Assembly: GCF_036320965.1 (NCBI RefSeq)
Contig: NC_092287.1
Coordinates: 5,739,297 to 5,803,296, forward strand
DNA length: 64,000 bases
Reading direction: 5' to 3'
Source of the DNA: Panulirus ornatus
Lineage: Eukaryota; Arthropoda; Malacostraca; Decapoda; Palinuridae
Shown here: positions 57,929 through 62,559 of the stretch, one piece after another
Layout of the letters: every line of letters starts with the position of its first letter
How positions within the stretch are numbered: the stretch's first letter is position 1
Notes under the pieces: model-generated
Databases searched by the model: none
The model's input: only the letters and a program-made list of their open reading frames with translations
Told to the model about the DNA's origin: nothing
Translations under genes and position numbers: made by a program

Positions 57929-57966
<38 letters not shown>

Positions 57967-58655
57967 CATGAATTCTGTAATCTGCAAAGTCAGAGATAAA
58001 TCTTGTTATGCATTCACTATGCATATTACCACCTCAGTACAGAACTAATGAATGTATACACTAATCCAAAAGTCATCCTAATAGCTGAATTTTGTGAGAG
58101 TGATATTTGTACAACTGTCCCTGTAGTAGAGCTGTACCAATATGGTTATGTTTTAAGCAAACTCATGAAAATATTGGAGTGGTTTTCATCTTCCTTGTCA
58201 TCACTTTATTTTGCCTCTGAAAATATAATTAGATTGTTCCTTACACATCCAGATTACTTAAGCAGTCTCTTGCATATTTGTCATAAATCTTTCTCATTTC
58301 ATTTTACACATTAATTTGTCTAATTACTAAACACCCTTTCAGGAAATGTATTTTCATCACTTTATTTATTTGGACTTCTGTTTCTGTGACCCATTTAAAA
58401 GATTTTTACTTTCTTGTTAAAGCTTGTGACACATGTAATTTTCTGTCTTGACAGGTGAAATCATCCACAATGCAGGAAATGATGCGTCTCCTGGTAACAT
58501 CTGGTGTATCAAGTCATAGCCATCCAGCTGTCACTCTCCAGTTTTTTGAGTGTGTAGCACGATATGAAAAGTTCTTCTCTTGTGAACCTCAATATATCCT
58601 AGGAATTCTTGCAGCTTTCCTTGACTCTCGGGGAATGAGGAATAGGACCCCAAGG
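24974..58655 (+). CDS. XPOT: XPOT, exportin-T (tRNA export receptor), N-terminal 540-553 residues
   Basis: Twelve coding exons joined by GT-AG introns give one continuous frame that follows vertebrate exportin-T along its length. Landmarks: [129 protein letters not shown] and [12 protein letters not shown]. Exportin-T is a HEAT-repeat karyopherin-beta that binds mature tRNA and RanGTP in the nucleus and carries tRNA through the pore. The family is about 960 residues, so the C-terminal 40 percent lies right of the window. Introns range from 365 bp to 8.4 kb and contain most of the LINEs. Confidence 0.95.
25216..25699 (+). mobile_element. LINE fragment (post-RT region)
   Basis: From VTEFSKV to the NKKSVV-equivalent codons. 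The stop near 25655 and the loss of the first codons make it a relic. The join to the next fragment is out of LINE order: this later segment precedes an earlier one. Confidence 0.85.
25700..26476 (+). mobile_element. LINE fragment with internal deletion to the 3' tail
   Basis: Starts at [21 protein letters not shown] is [11 protein letters not shown] (inactive). At about 26447 the codons GMFEGIV jump straight to GGGAGACAGCGACAAAGTAT and TAATAAG, losing the C-terminus and the 3' UTR. A GTGGG-like microhomology is at the join. Confidence 0.85.
27000..27600 (-). mobile_element. Old LINE relic, 3' UTR and C-terminal codons
   Basis: Minus-strand older-tail LINE (TGATAGTGAGGTAACATCAGG core). Decayed 3' UTR followed by the WFGH and [19 protein letters not shown] codons up to the MLYGCEAW equivalent at about 27590. 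Confidence 0.75.
27630..27838 (-). mobile_element. SINE-like LINE derivative, near full length
   Basis: Minus strand. The 5' end (right side) is GGGGATAGGGGAGAAAGAAT; then the TCGTAGAAGGCGACTAAAAG and GGGAGCGGGGGACTGGAAAT blocks, the GGAACAGAGAAGGGGGCC body, the tail core CTACGTCACTGACACGGGA, AATGGCGAATATGTATGG and an A-rich end. Confidence 0.8.
27839..29061. other. XPOT intron sequence without recognised elements
   Basis: AT-rich. No coding frame or repeat could be identified. Confidence 0.45.
29062..29178 (+). CDS. XPOT: XPOT coding exon 2 (residues 21-59)
   Basis: Acceptor TTATGTTTAAG, donor GTGTGT. Encodes [18 protein letters not shown] and [11 protein letters not shown], phase 0 both ends. 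Confidence 0.94.
29570..29689 (+). CDS. XPOT: XPOT coding exon 3 (residues 60-99)
   Basis: Acceptor CTTTTGCAG, donor GTAAGT. Encodes [32 protein letters not shown] and NEPEK. The inverted repeat described below begins 15 bases after this donor. Confidence 0.95.
29705..30442. repeat. Perfect inverted repeat: 366-bp arms, 6-bp loop
   Basis: Arms 29705-30070 and 30077-30442 are exact reverse complements over every block I compared end to end. The loop is GAATAG. It lies wholly in the XPOT intron after coding exon 3. The two minus/plus frames of 67 and 69 residues it contains are mirror images and not genes. A transcript of the intron would fold into a near-continuous 366-bp duplex. Confidence 0.95.
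30048..30077. repeat. 30-bp direct repeat, copy 1
   Basis: Identical to 30568-30597 (AGAATAAGTGATCGCCCAGT plus 10 more bases); flanking bases differ on both sides. Together they bracket the inverted copy plus SINE-like element, as a target-site duplication would. Confidence 0.9.
30443..30567 (+). mobile_element. SINE-like LINE derivative with poly-A tail
   Basis: Starts right after the inverted-repeat arm (CAAAAGAAGGAACAGAGAAG). It has the body, the tail core GCTACCTCGCTATCGCGGGA, AATGGCGAATAGTATG and an A-rich tail (30551-30567). A copy of the sequence at the palindrome centre follows immediately. Confidence 0.85.
30568..30597. repeat. 30-bp direct repeat, copy 2
   Basis: Follows the poly-A tail of the SINE-like element. 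It continues into TATAGGATAGTATAGG, which is probably the original continuation of the pre-insertion intron. Confidence 0.9.
30655..30705 (-). mobile_element. Fragment of the GHPL-type LINE 3' end
   Basis: Minus-strand match to the terminal block (AATACCTGTTCCCTTCTGGA, ACTCCCTC) of the second LINE family. Confidence 0.55.
31060..31232 (+). mobile_element. GHPL-type LINE 3' end
   Basis: Shares AGGAGCCTCCACAAACACTG, GTTAAGGGTGAGGCACTAA and GGAGTTCCAGGTGGGAACAG with 38690-38975 and 58790-59022. Ends AGATATAGATAGATAG, the GATA tail. Confidence 0.75.
31628..31789 (+). CDS. XPOT: XPOT coding exon 4 (residues 100-153)
   Basis: Acceptor ATTTCAG, donor GTGAGT. Encodes [34 protein letters not shown] and [14 protein letters not shown], the start of the Xpo1-like domain. 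Confidence 0.96.
32025..33300 (+). mobile_element. Old RTE-like LINE relic
   Basis: Decayed copy from the [19 protein letters not shown] codons through the FADD region (destroyed), [37 protein letters not shown] and the long 3' UTR start. A short internal duplication lies around 32790-32850 (AGATGAGGATGTGTG twice). Confidence 0.82.
33685..33740 (-). mobile_element. SINE-like element tail fragment
   Basis: Reverse of the A-rich tail (TTTTTTTTCATACATACTTG) and the tail core CCCGTGATAGCGAGGTGGTG, followed by TTAAGAACAG; the body is missing. Confidence 0.65.
34690..34805 (+). mobile_element. Jockey/CR1-like RT fragment
   Basis: One frame reads [20 protein letters not shown] and LHSFRSEL, matching the ISK-FE+++..RI...FRS segment of Jockey/CR1 RTs. 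The neighbouring 34080-34690 may belong to the same element but has no clear motif. Confidence 0.55.
35147..35263 (+). CDS. XPOT: XPOT coding exon 5 (residues 154-192)
   Basis: Acceptor TTTTTCCTCAG, donor GTAAGT. Encodes [25 protein letters not shown] and MTESWYDIL, the most conserved stretch of the family. Confidence 0.97.
35410..35760. other. Intron stretch with unassigned short open frames
   Basis: Overlapping frames of 62-75 residues on both strands. One plus frame has [10 protein letters not shown], reminiscent of the LWNSLP motif near the C-terminus of Jockey/CR1 RTs, but not enough to assign. Confidence 0.3.
36340..36765 (+). mobile_element. GHPL-type LINE 3' end, long copy
   Basis: Parallels 18180-18730: ATGAGATTTGGTATGG-like start, GAGAAACAGGGAAAGAATGC, ATGGAATGGTGTATG, AGGGAGGCATGTAAC. 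Then CTTGCCACGACCACACTCTT (the GHPL codons with a frameshift) and GTCAGAGACAGATAG. Confidence 0.7.
36864..36931 (-). mobile_element. 44-bp LINE tail insertion with 12-bp target duplication
   Basis: CCTTACAGATAT occurs at 36864-36875 and 36920-36931. Between them is only the LINE tail in reverse (TATTATACTTTGTCGCTGTC and CTCCCACTG) with the A-rich end at the left. The young-type tail (GGGAGACAGCGACAAAGTAT) identifies the family. Confidence 0.9.
37225..37370 (+). mobile_element. SINE-like/older LINE tail element
   Basis: Diverged body ending in TGCTGCCTTGCATATGTGGG, AAATAGCAAACATGTATG and AAAGAAATAAAG, the older-type tail. Confidence 0.55.
37556..37656 (+). CDS. XPOT: XPOT coding exon 6 (residues 193-226, last codon split)
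   Basis: Acceptor TTTTCTAG, donor GTAAGT after ...AATGACAG. Encodes [32 protein letters not shown] and two bases of Arg226. Confidence 0.96.
38690..38975 (+). mobile_element. GHPL-type LINE 3' end with minisatellite-like start
   Basis: 38690-38800 repeats a unit containing GGAACATTAGG and GGAGCATTAG about three times. Then come the shared GAGCCTCTGCAAACAG, GGGTGAGGCACTGAGG and CCCTTGAGGGAATACCAG blocks and the GATA-type tail. Confidence 0.75.
39872..40040 (+). CDS. XPOT: XPOT coding exon 7 (residues 226-282)
   Basis: Acceptor ATTAATTCTAG completes Arg226 (AG|A). Encodes [32 protein letters not shown] and the VLDQAG segment, donor GTAAGC. Confidence 0.96.
40600..41545 (-). mobile_element. 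Old LINE relic with a 65-bp tandem duplication
   Basis: Minus strand: older tail (CCATTTCCCGCATCAGTGAG), partial 3' UTR, C-terminal codons and post-RT region to the FGKV equivalent at 41540. A segment starting TTGCTCCAAATCACTATATC occurs at 40791 and again at 40856, in tandem. Confidence 0.8.
41640..42490 (+). mobile_element. LINE 5' UTR and APE endonuclease domain, old copy
   Basis: 41667-41770 is the LINE 5' UTR (CCTGGGGATAGGGGAGAAAA; ATATAAAAAGGCAGGAG; GGGGATGGAAACCC). From about 41870 the endonuclease codons follow: the EERN region, then [14 protein letters not shown], [21 protein letters not shown] and [12 protein letters not shown], matching the GDFNARVGD and H...TW parts of APE-type LINE endonucleases. 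Frames are broken. Part of the longest single relic here, continuing at 43020. Confidence 0.72.
42500..42665 (-). mobile_element. GHPL-type LINE 3' end inserted in the older LINE
   Basis: The minus-strand frame contains [20 protein letters not shown] and YRQI, the C-terminus of the second LINE family, with a GATA-type tail at the left (CTGTCTATATCTCTGACACC). Confidence 0.75.
42666..43015. other. Unassigned repeat-derived sequence
   Basis: Lies between the inserted GHPL-type end and the RT part of the older LINE. The minus strand has open but unrecognised frames (42500-42844). Confidence 0.35.
43020..44060 (+). mobile_element. Old RTE-like LINE RT relic, continuation of 41640-42490
   Basis: Decayed codons in LINE order: [67 protein letters not shown] (catalytic Asp pair still present at about 43793-43830) and [11 protein letters not shown]. 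The C-terminus is not present. Confidence 0.75.
44194..44273 (+). CDS. XPOT: XPOT coding exon 8 (residues 283-309, last codon split)
   Basis: Acceptor AAATTTACAG, donor GTAAGT. Encodes [18 protein letters not shown] and VQLIQSWQ plus two bases of Lys309. Confidence 0.95.
45100..45540 (+). repeat. Degenerate direct repeats in an XPOT intron
   Basis: GTGTAAAACTCCCTCCCCTG plus CATTACAGATAGGTGTTACA at about 45108 recurs as GTGTAAACTCCCTCGCCATG plus CAGTACAAATAGGTAATTAC at about 45482. ACATGAAT..TATAAGA..GTTGTATGATA recurs at 45196 and 45426. A partial third copy lies near 45258-45298. Confidence 0.7.
45770..46200 (+). repeat. Direct repeat pair, about 240 bp apart
   Basis: AAAAGTCAACTTTAGCAAGG...CTCCAAAGGAGTAACTGC (from 45778) recurs as GAAAGTCACCCTTGACATGG...CTCCAAAGGAGTCCTTC (from 46010). 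The second copy holds an open frame 45966-46202 ending [13 protein letters not shown] with protein-like composition. I recognise no family. Confidence 0.55.
46350..46750. repeat. Weak direct repeat pair
   Basis: 46350-46530 and 46570-46750 share CATTTTGAAAG with similar flanks (TACCATACTAGAGAACCTTT / TATAACCGTAGCAAAGAGAC). Strongly diverged. Confidence 0.35.
47658..47799 (+). CDS. XPOT: XPOT coding exon 9 (residues 309-356)
   Basis: Acceptor TGTTTATAG completes Lys309. Encodes [38 protein letters not shown] and FARDYIQ, donor GTAAGA. Confidence 0.96.
48165..48371 (+). CDS. XPOT: XPOT coding exon 10 (residues 357-425)
   Basis: Acceptor TTATTTCAG, donor GTAAGA. Encodes [30 protein letters not shown] and [10 protein letters not shown]. 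The YNFExxGEDEAMF segment is a clear exportin-T signature. Confidence 0.97.
48480..49010 (+). repeat. Unnamed 550-bp dispersed repeat, copy 1
   Basis: Collinear with 62560-63190. Shared blocks: GACATCCATTTCCATGTAA / CACATCCATTTCCATGTAA, AATATACTCAGAATGTT / AAATACACTCAAAACATT, GCAGTTTACCATATCA / GCAGTTTATCGTTCAC and CTACCTGAATT / CTACCAGAATT. No coding frame. Confidence 0.7.
49011..49655 (-). mobile_element. Old LINE relic
   Basis: Minus strand: older tail (reverse ends TTTTTCATACGTGTTCACC), core TACATTAATGAGGTCATACC, 3' UTR, some C-terminal codons, then after a deletion RT codons back to the HQIGEEQ equivalent (49650). Confidence 0.75.
49656..49855 (+). mobile_element. LINE 3' UTR fragment, older tail
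   Basis: GGGGAAACCATGGAATGGTG, GGAGCCTGATTGTGG, CTTCCTTATTGATGCAAGAA, then ATGGCAAACATGCTTG and A-rich. Directly abuts the opposing relic. Confidence 0.7.
49918..50061 (+). CDS. XPOT: XPOT coding exon 11 (residues 426-473; may extend to 50100)
   Basis: Acceptor TTTTATTCCTAG. Encodes [40 protein letters not shown] and NHFCGPSQ. Two donors are in frame: GTGGGT at 50062 and GTCAGT at 50101, the latter adding 13 residues ([13 protein letters not shown]). The shorter form gives the family's usual spacing between HF.G and the MQEMMR segment, so I prefer it. Confidence 0.9.
50101..51550. other. XPOT intron sequence, no assigned element
   Basis: Contains short open frames such as 50483-50677 with no recognised family. 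Part of it may be an old transposon. 51377-51425 holds a short local duplication of TTTGGTAAGTTTTCTTATT. Confidence 0.4.
51550..51810 (+). mobile_element. CR1/Jockey-like LINE C-terminal fragment
   Basis: With frame changes the plus strand reads [34 protein letters not shown] and [10 protein letters not shown], the usual order after the RT in CR1/Jockey LINEs (YA.QVWSP...LE.VQ..ATK.I..L..LSYEERL..L.L.SL). Stops interrupt it. Confidence 0.65.
51840..52030 (-). mobile_element. SINE-like tail fragment and LINE tail fragment
   Basis: 51845-51900 is the reverse of an older-type tail (CATTTCCTGCATGAGCGAGG). 51930-52030 is the reverse of a LINE tail (GATTGCTGTCTCCAGCACCA, GTGAGGTAGCACCAGGAA). Confidence 0.65.
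52045..52645 (+). mobile_element. LINE 3' end, short 3' UTR form
   Basis: From the [21 protein letters not shown] codons to the stop near 52446, then the short 3' UTR and the tail GGGAGACAGCGACAAAGCAT with A-rich end. Confidence 0.87.
52646..52770 (+). mobile_element. LINE 3' UTR fragment
   Basis: Second tail module: TTGGGCCATTCCTCATCTGT, TTACCTCGCTAACGTGGGAG and AAGTATAATAAATG. Confidence 0.75.
52771..53426 (+). mobile_element. LINE 3' end, long 3' UTR form
   Basis: From the [18 protein letters not shown] codons through the long 3' UTR (GGGGCCTGGATGTGG, TTTTCCTAGCGCTACCTC) to ACGCGGGAGACAGCAATCAA and (TA)n. Confidence 0.85.
53427..53476. repeat. (TA)n microsatellite, 50 bp
   Basis: TA run between a LINE tail and the A-rich 3' end of an opposing SINE-like element. 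Confidence 0.96.
53478..53706 (-). mobile_element. Full-length SINE-like LINE derivative (about 230 bp)
   Basis: Best reference copy. On the minus strand: CTGGGGATAGGGGATTAAGA start, GTCGTAGAAGGCGACTAAAA, GGGAGCGGGGGGCTGGAAAT, an A/T-rich spacer, the GAAGGGACAGAGGGGGCC body, AGGCCCAGTCCTCTGTTC, the tail core GCTACCTCGCTAACGTGGGA, AATGGCAAATAG and A-rich end. The first part aligns with the LINE 5' UTR at 41667-41860. Confidence 0.82.
53929..54195 (+). pseudogene. LINE RT N-terminal part (88 aa open)
   Basis: Reads [36 protein letters not shown] and [18 protein letters not shown], then runs into the internal deletion and a stop. Confidence 0.8.
54173..54952 (+). pseudogene. LINE post-RT region (259 aa open)
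   Basis: From the deletion junction ([10 protein letters not shown]) through [43 protein letters not shown] and GRPNWRWKD. The final codons differ from the family after a small indel near 54905. Confidence 0.82.
55134..55157. repeat. (TA)n, 24 bp
   Basis: Short TA run at the junction between the tail of one LINE and the inverted 5' segment of the next. Confidence 0.95.
55158..56540 (+). mobile_element. Young LINE copy with 5' inversion (twin-priming structure)
   Basis: 55158-55668 is LINE sequence on the minus strand, running from GKVCGRRK back to SGFRSGRG. At 55668/55669 the strand switches, and the plus-strand LINE resumes at RVNVNKSKV and runs to the tail at 56540. The two inner breakpoints are adjacent in the LINE (only about 3-7 nt lost). 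Both catalytic motifs lie in the inverted part and are intact there. Confidence 0.9.
55674..56342 (+). pseudogene. LINE post-RT region (222 aa open)
   Basis: Non-inverted segment: [54 protein letters not shown] and [12 protein letters not shown] to the natural stop. Confidence 0.85.
56541..56605. repeat. (TA)n microsatellite, 65 bp
   Basis: Between the A-rich tail of the inverted copy and the truncated 5' end (CTTAGAAAAGCAAATGG) of the next LINE. Confidence 0.97.
56606..57932 (+). mobile_element. Young LINE copy, 5'-truncated
   Basis: Begins in the [11 protein letters not shown] codons immediately after (TA)n. It has an intact remainder of the ORF, a short 3' UTR and the tail AAAGTATAATAATAATG, then another (TA)n. 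Confidence 0.93.
56619..57731 (+). pseudogene. LINE RT, 5'-truncated (370 aa open)
   Basis: Motif [14 protein letters not shown] near the start, [27 protein letters not shown], then [13 protein letters not shown] and [12 protein letters not shown] to the natural stop. One notable change is [11 protein letters not shown] in place of MLYGCEAW. Confidence 0.9.
57933..57965. repeat. (TA)n, 33 bp
   Basis: Extension of the preceding LINE tail into the XPOT intron. Confidence 0.95.
58455..58655 (+). CDS. XPOT: XPOT coding exon 12 (67 codons)
   Basis: Acceptor TCTTGACAG, donor GTAAGA. Encodes [39 protein letters not shown] and [16 protein letters not shown]. The following family segment (VRSRTAYLF-type) is not found before 64000. 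Confidence 0.96.
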
Positions 58656-58789
58656 GTAAGACATTATCATAACTGTAGTTGTGATATGCACTGTGCTCTT
58701 TTATTGAAATTTTGTCTCTGTTGTTGAAATATTTAAGTATATTCTAAGTTTTTTCACTTATAATGCCTTTTACAGTGATGTCACAGCAA

Positions 58790-59022
58790 CATGACATTGG
58801 AAACATTTGGTAGAAGTAGTGGGTAAGAGCATTAGATAGTAGTAGTCAGTAGGAACATTAGGTACGAGCCTCTGCAAACACTGCAGTAGATTGCCCTCTG
58901 CCAGTGGCCTGTTAAGGGTGAGGCACTAAAGGCTAAGAAGTGGCGCTGGAGTTCACTAGTTATGAAGACTGTTGCCGACACTACCCCTTGAGGGCATTCC
59001 AATTGGAACAGGCATCAGAGAT
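58790..59022 (+). mobile_element. GHPL-type LINE 3' end
   Basis: Shares GAGCCTCTGCAAACACTG, CCAGTGGCCTGTTAAGGGTG and CCCTTGAGGGCATTCCAATT with the copies at 31060 and 38690. Ends GGCATCAGAGATC. Confidence 0.75.
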
Positions 59023-59289
59023 CATTATATTCCAGTTCTTGTTGGTCATCTTGTAAGGTACAACAAGATTTCATGTTCTTAGTAAGCCATAAAAGAGAGA
59101 GATACCTAACTTGAAATGTTGAAGTGGGCAATATAAAGGCCAAACATATCAACAGACATGAATATCACCTACTGAAGTGAATAAACTTACTTTGGAAGGC
59201 TTGACAAACCATTCATGCTCTACCTCCACCAACTTCAACACCAGCATTCTCATTGAGAATCATTATTTATGTTAATTATAAAGTGGAGA

Positions 59290-59583
59290 ACTATACTTCA
59301 AGAAAACAACAGACATGTATTTGGGGAGGAAACATTGTTCCTTTGAGGGAAGTAGTTTTCCATAGCAGTAAGCGAAGGTGGCATGCACCACTGCACAGAC
59401 AGCAAGTGTGTGTGATGACTGATTTGTGAGTTAACAGATACCTTGATAATGTTGGTCCACAATGATGTGGGGTAGGCAAAATCTTCATAACTCACAGGAA
59501 AAGTAAAAGAATATTTTTGCAGATTTTCATATATTTTCCTAGACTTCTTGAGGGGAATAACAAAAGAATATTACATGGAAGTA
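59290..59583 (+). repeat. Tandem repeat unit 1, left half (split by a LINE)
   Basis: AAGAAAACAACAG start, GGCATGC, AGGCAAAATCTTCATAACTC, then CTTGAGGGGAATAACAAAAG and TTACATGGAAGTA at the LINE junction. The right half resumes at 61569. Confidence 0.75.
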
Positions 59584-59788
59584 TTTTTTTTTTTTTTTAT
59601 TATACTTTGTCGCTGTCTCCCGCGTTTGCGAGGTAGCGCAAGGAAACAGACGAAAGAAATGGCCCAACCCCCCCCCCCATACACATGTATATACATACGT
59701 CCACACACGCAAATATACATACCTACACAACTTTCCATGATTTACCCCAGACACTACACATGCCTTGATTCAATCCACTGACAGCACG

Positions 59789-60718
59789 TCAACCCCGGTA
59801 TACCACATCGCTCCAATTCACTCTATTCCTTGCCCTCCTTTCACCCTCCTGCATGTTCAGGCCCTGATCACACAAAATCTTTTTCACTCCATCTTTCCAC
59901 CTCCAATTTGGTCTCCCTCTTCTCCTCGTTCCCTCCACCTCCGACACATATATCCTCTTGGTCAATCTTTCCTCACTCATTCTCTCCATGTGCCCAAACC
60001 ACTTCAAAACACCCTCTTCTGCTCTCTCAACCACGCTCTTTTTATTTCCACACATCTCTCTTACCCTTACGTTACTCACTCGATCAAACCACCTCACACC
60101 ACACATTGTCCTCAAACATCTCATTTCCAGCACATCCATCTTCCTGCGCACAACTCTATCCATAGCCCACGCCTCGCAACCATACAACATTGTTGGAACC
60201 ACTATTCCTTCAAATATACCCATTTTTGCTTTCCGAGATAATGTTCTCGACTTCCACACATTCTTCAAGGCCCCCAGAATTTTCGCCCCCTCCCCCACCC
60301 TATGATCCACTTCCGCTTCCATGGTTCCATCCGCTGCCAGATCCACTCCCAGATATCTAAAACACTTCACTTCCTCCAGTTTTTCTCCATTCAAACTCTC
60401 CTCCCACTTGACTTGACCCTCAACCCTACTGTACCTAATAACCTTGCTCTTATTCACATTTATTCTTAACTTTCTTCTTCCACACACTTTACCAAACTCA
60501 GTCACCAGCTTCTGCAGTTTCTCACATGAATCAGCCACCAGCGCTGTATCATCAGCGAACAACAACTGACTCACTTCCCAAGCTCTCTCATCCCCAACAG
60601 ACTTCATACTTGCCCCTCTTTCCAAAACTCTTGCATTTACCTCCCTAACAACCCCATCCATAAACAAATTAAACAACCTTGGAGACATCACACACCCCTG
60701 CCGCAAACCTACATTCAC
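59789..60718 (-). pseudogene. LINE RT C-terminal ORF (309 aa open)
   Basis: Downstream of the 2-bp frameshift: [53 protein letters not shown] and [12 protein letters not shown] to the stop. Confidence 0.88.
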
Positions 60719-60728
60719 TGAGAACCAA

Positions 60729-61196
60729 TCACTTTCCTCTTCCTACACGTACACATGCCTTACATCCTCGATAAAAACTTTTCACTGCTTCTAACAACTT
60801 TCCTCCCACACCATATATTCTTAATACCTTCCACAGAGCATCTCTATCAACTCTATCATATGCCTTCTCCAGATCCATAAATGCTACATACAAATCCATT
60901 TGCTTTTCTAAGTATTTCTCACATACATTCTTCAAAGCAAACACCTGATCCACACATCCTCTACCACTTCTGAAACCACACTGCTCTTCCCCAATCTGAT
61001 GCTCTGTACATGCCTTCACCCTCTCAATCAATACCCTCCCATATAATTTACCAGGAATACTCAACAAACTTATACCTCTGTAATTTGAGCACTCACTCTT
61101 ATCCCCTTTGCCTTTGTACAATGGCACTATGCACGCATTCCGCCAATCCTCAGGCACCTCACCATGAGTCATACATACATTAAATAACCTTACCAA
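60729..61196 (-). pseudogene. LINE RT N-terminal ORF (155 aa open)
   Basis: Upstream of the frameshift: [49 protein letters not shown] and motif [14 protein letters not shown]. Ends VGRGK where the family has VGREESDW. Confidence 0.88.
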
Positions 61197-61208
61197 CCAG
61201 TCAACAAT

Positions 61209-61604
61209 TCAGTCACCCCCTTTTATAATAAATTCCACTGCAATACCATCCAAACCTGCTGCCTTGCCAGCTTTCATCTTCCGCAAAGCTTTCACTACCT
61301 CTTCTCTGTTTACCAAATCATTTTCCCTAACCCTCTCACTTTGCACACCACCTCGACCAAAACACCCTATATCTGCCACTCTATCATCAAACACATTCAA
61401 CAAACCTTCAAAATACTCACTCCATCTCCTTCTCACATCACCACTACTTGTTATCACCTCCCCATTTGCGCCCTTCACTGAAGTTCCCATTTGCTCCCTT
61501 GTCTTACGCACTTTATTTACCTCCTTCCAGAACATCTTTTTATTCTCCCTAAAGTTTAATGATACATGTACATGGAAGTACATGAAAGAATTTAAAAGGA
61601 ACAA
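61209..61604 (-). pseudogene. LINE linker region ORF (131 aa open)
   Basis: The LINE part is [50 protein letters not shown] and [17 protein letters not shown]. The first ~16 residues are flanking intron. Ends at the nonsense codon after GGD. Confidence 0.85.
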
Positions 61605-62390
61605 GGCTCCTAGCTTGACCCACCAATACCTGAAGAAGTAGACTGCACCTGACTCACTGGCATTAGAACAATATGGTGCCTAACCCTACCTCACATGAAT
61701 TCAGTCCAGGCAGTGGTGAGTCATGAAGATGTACCATAATGTATGAATAATGTGTGAATGAAGTTGTTACAGTATTGTTAACAAAGCACAGCCTATGCTT
61801 ATCTTTGAAAGCTTACTAATAGTTTTACCATATTGTTATTCAAACATTGTTTATTTGAGTTATTAATGGATACCTGTATTTCAGGAAAACAACAGGCCCA
61901 TAGGTGGGTAGGAAGCTGTGTTCCTTTTGGGGAAGGAAAGCTCTTTGGGGAAATAGTGTTCGTTGGTGGATAGTGAAGGTAGCATGCTCTGTTCTGTAGA
62001 CAGCAAGTTAACATGTACCATCATCATCATCCACAATGGATAGGCAAAATTTTGTTAACTCAGAAGAAATGAAAGAACATCTTCCCATGTTTCAATCTGT
62101 TTTTCGATACCTCTTTGGGGAAAGTAACAAACAACTTTTATATGGAGGTATATGAACAGATCTAAAAGGGACAGAGGTCCCATCCTGACCCACTGTTACC
62201 CAAGGAACAAGGTGCCTAACCCGACATTACATGAATTCAGTTCGGGCTATTGTTAGTTATGAAGACATGCTATACTTTACTTGAGGAAAATAACAGCCCC
62301 ATAATTGGGAAGGAAGCACTGTTGCTCAGGGGAATTAATGTCCTTTGGTGGTGTACACTGCTCTGTAGACAGTGACAGTGAGTTGTGCTA
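61569..62390 (+). repeat. Tandem repeat: unit 1 right half, unit 2, partial unit 3
   Basis: Unit 1 resumes TACATGGAAGTACATGAAAG, AAAAGGAACAAGGCTCC, TTGACCCACC. Unit 2 starts at about 61882 (AGGAAAACAACAGGCCC), with CTGTAGACAGCAAGTTAAC, CTTTGGGGAAAGTAACAAAC, TATATGGAGGTATATGAACA and GGGACAGAGGTCCC. Unit 3 starts at about 62283 (GAGGAAAATAACAGCCCC) and fades near 62390. Coding potential is not evident. Confidence 0.75.
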
Positions 62391-62559
62391 AATTCAGCTT
62401 TATTTTAGCTATGATGTAATACCTACAGTCTACACAGAAAGTAAAGGCATGAGCTGATTTTTTTTTTATTATTATTATTCATACTCTAATGGCATTTTTT
62501 CCATATAGTTCTCTTCAGTAGGTTCTTACCTAACACATGAACTAATGATTATCTACCAT

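Larger units (their letters stand above)
59584..61568 (-). mobile_element. Young RTE-like LINE with 12-bp target-site duplication
   Basis: TACATGGAAGTA flanks it at 59572-59583 and 61569-61580. On the minus strand the 3' end is at 59584, with an A tail of about 16 and the young tail; it has the short 3' UTR. It extends further 5' than any other young copy, to KKMFWKEVNKVRKTREQMG and RRRWSEYFEGLLNVF. A TGA replaces the Cys codon after KGGD (near 61209), and a 2-bp deletion near 60740 splits the ORF. Confidence 0.95.
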
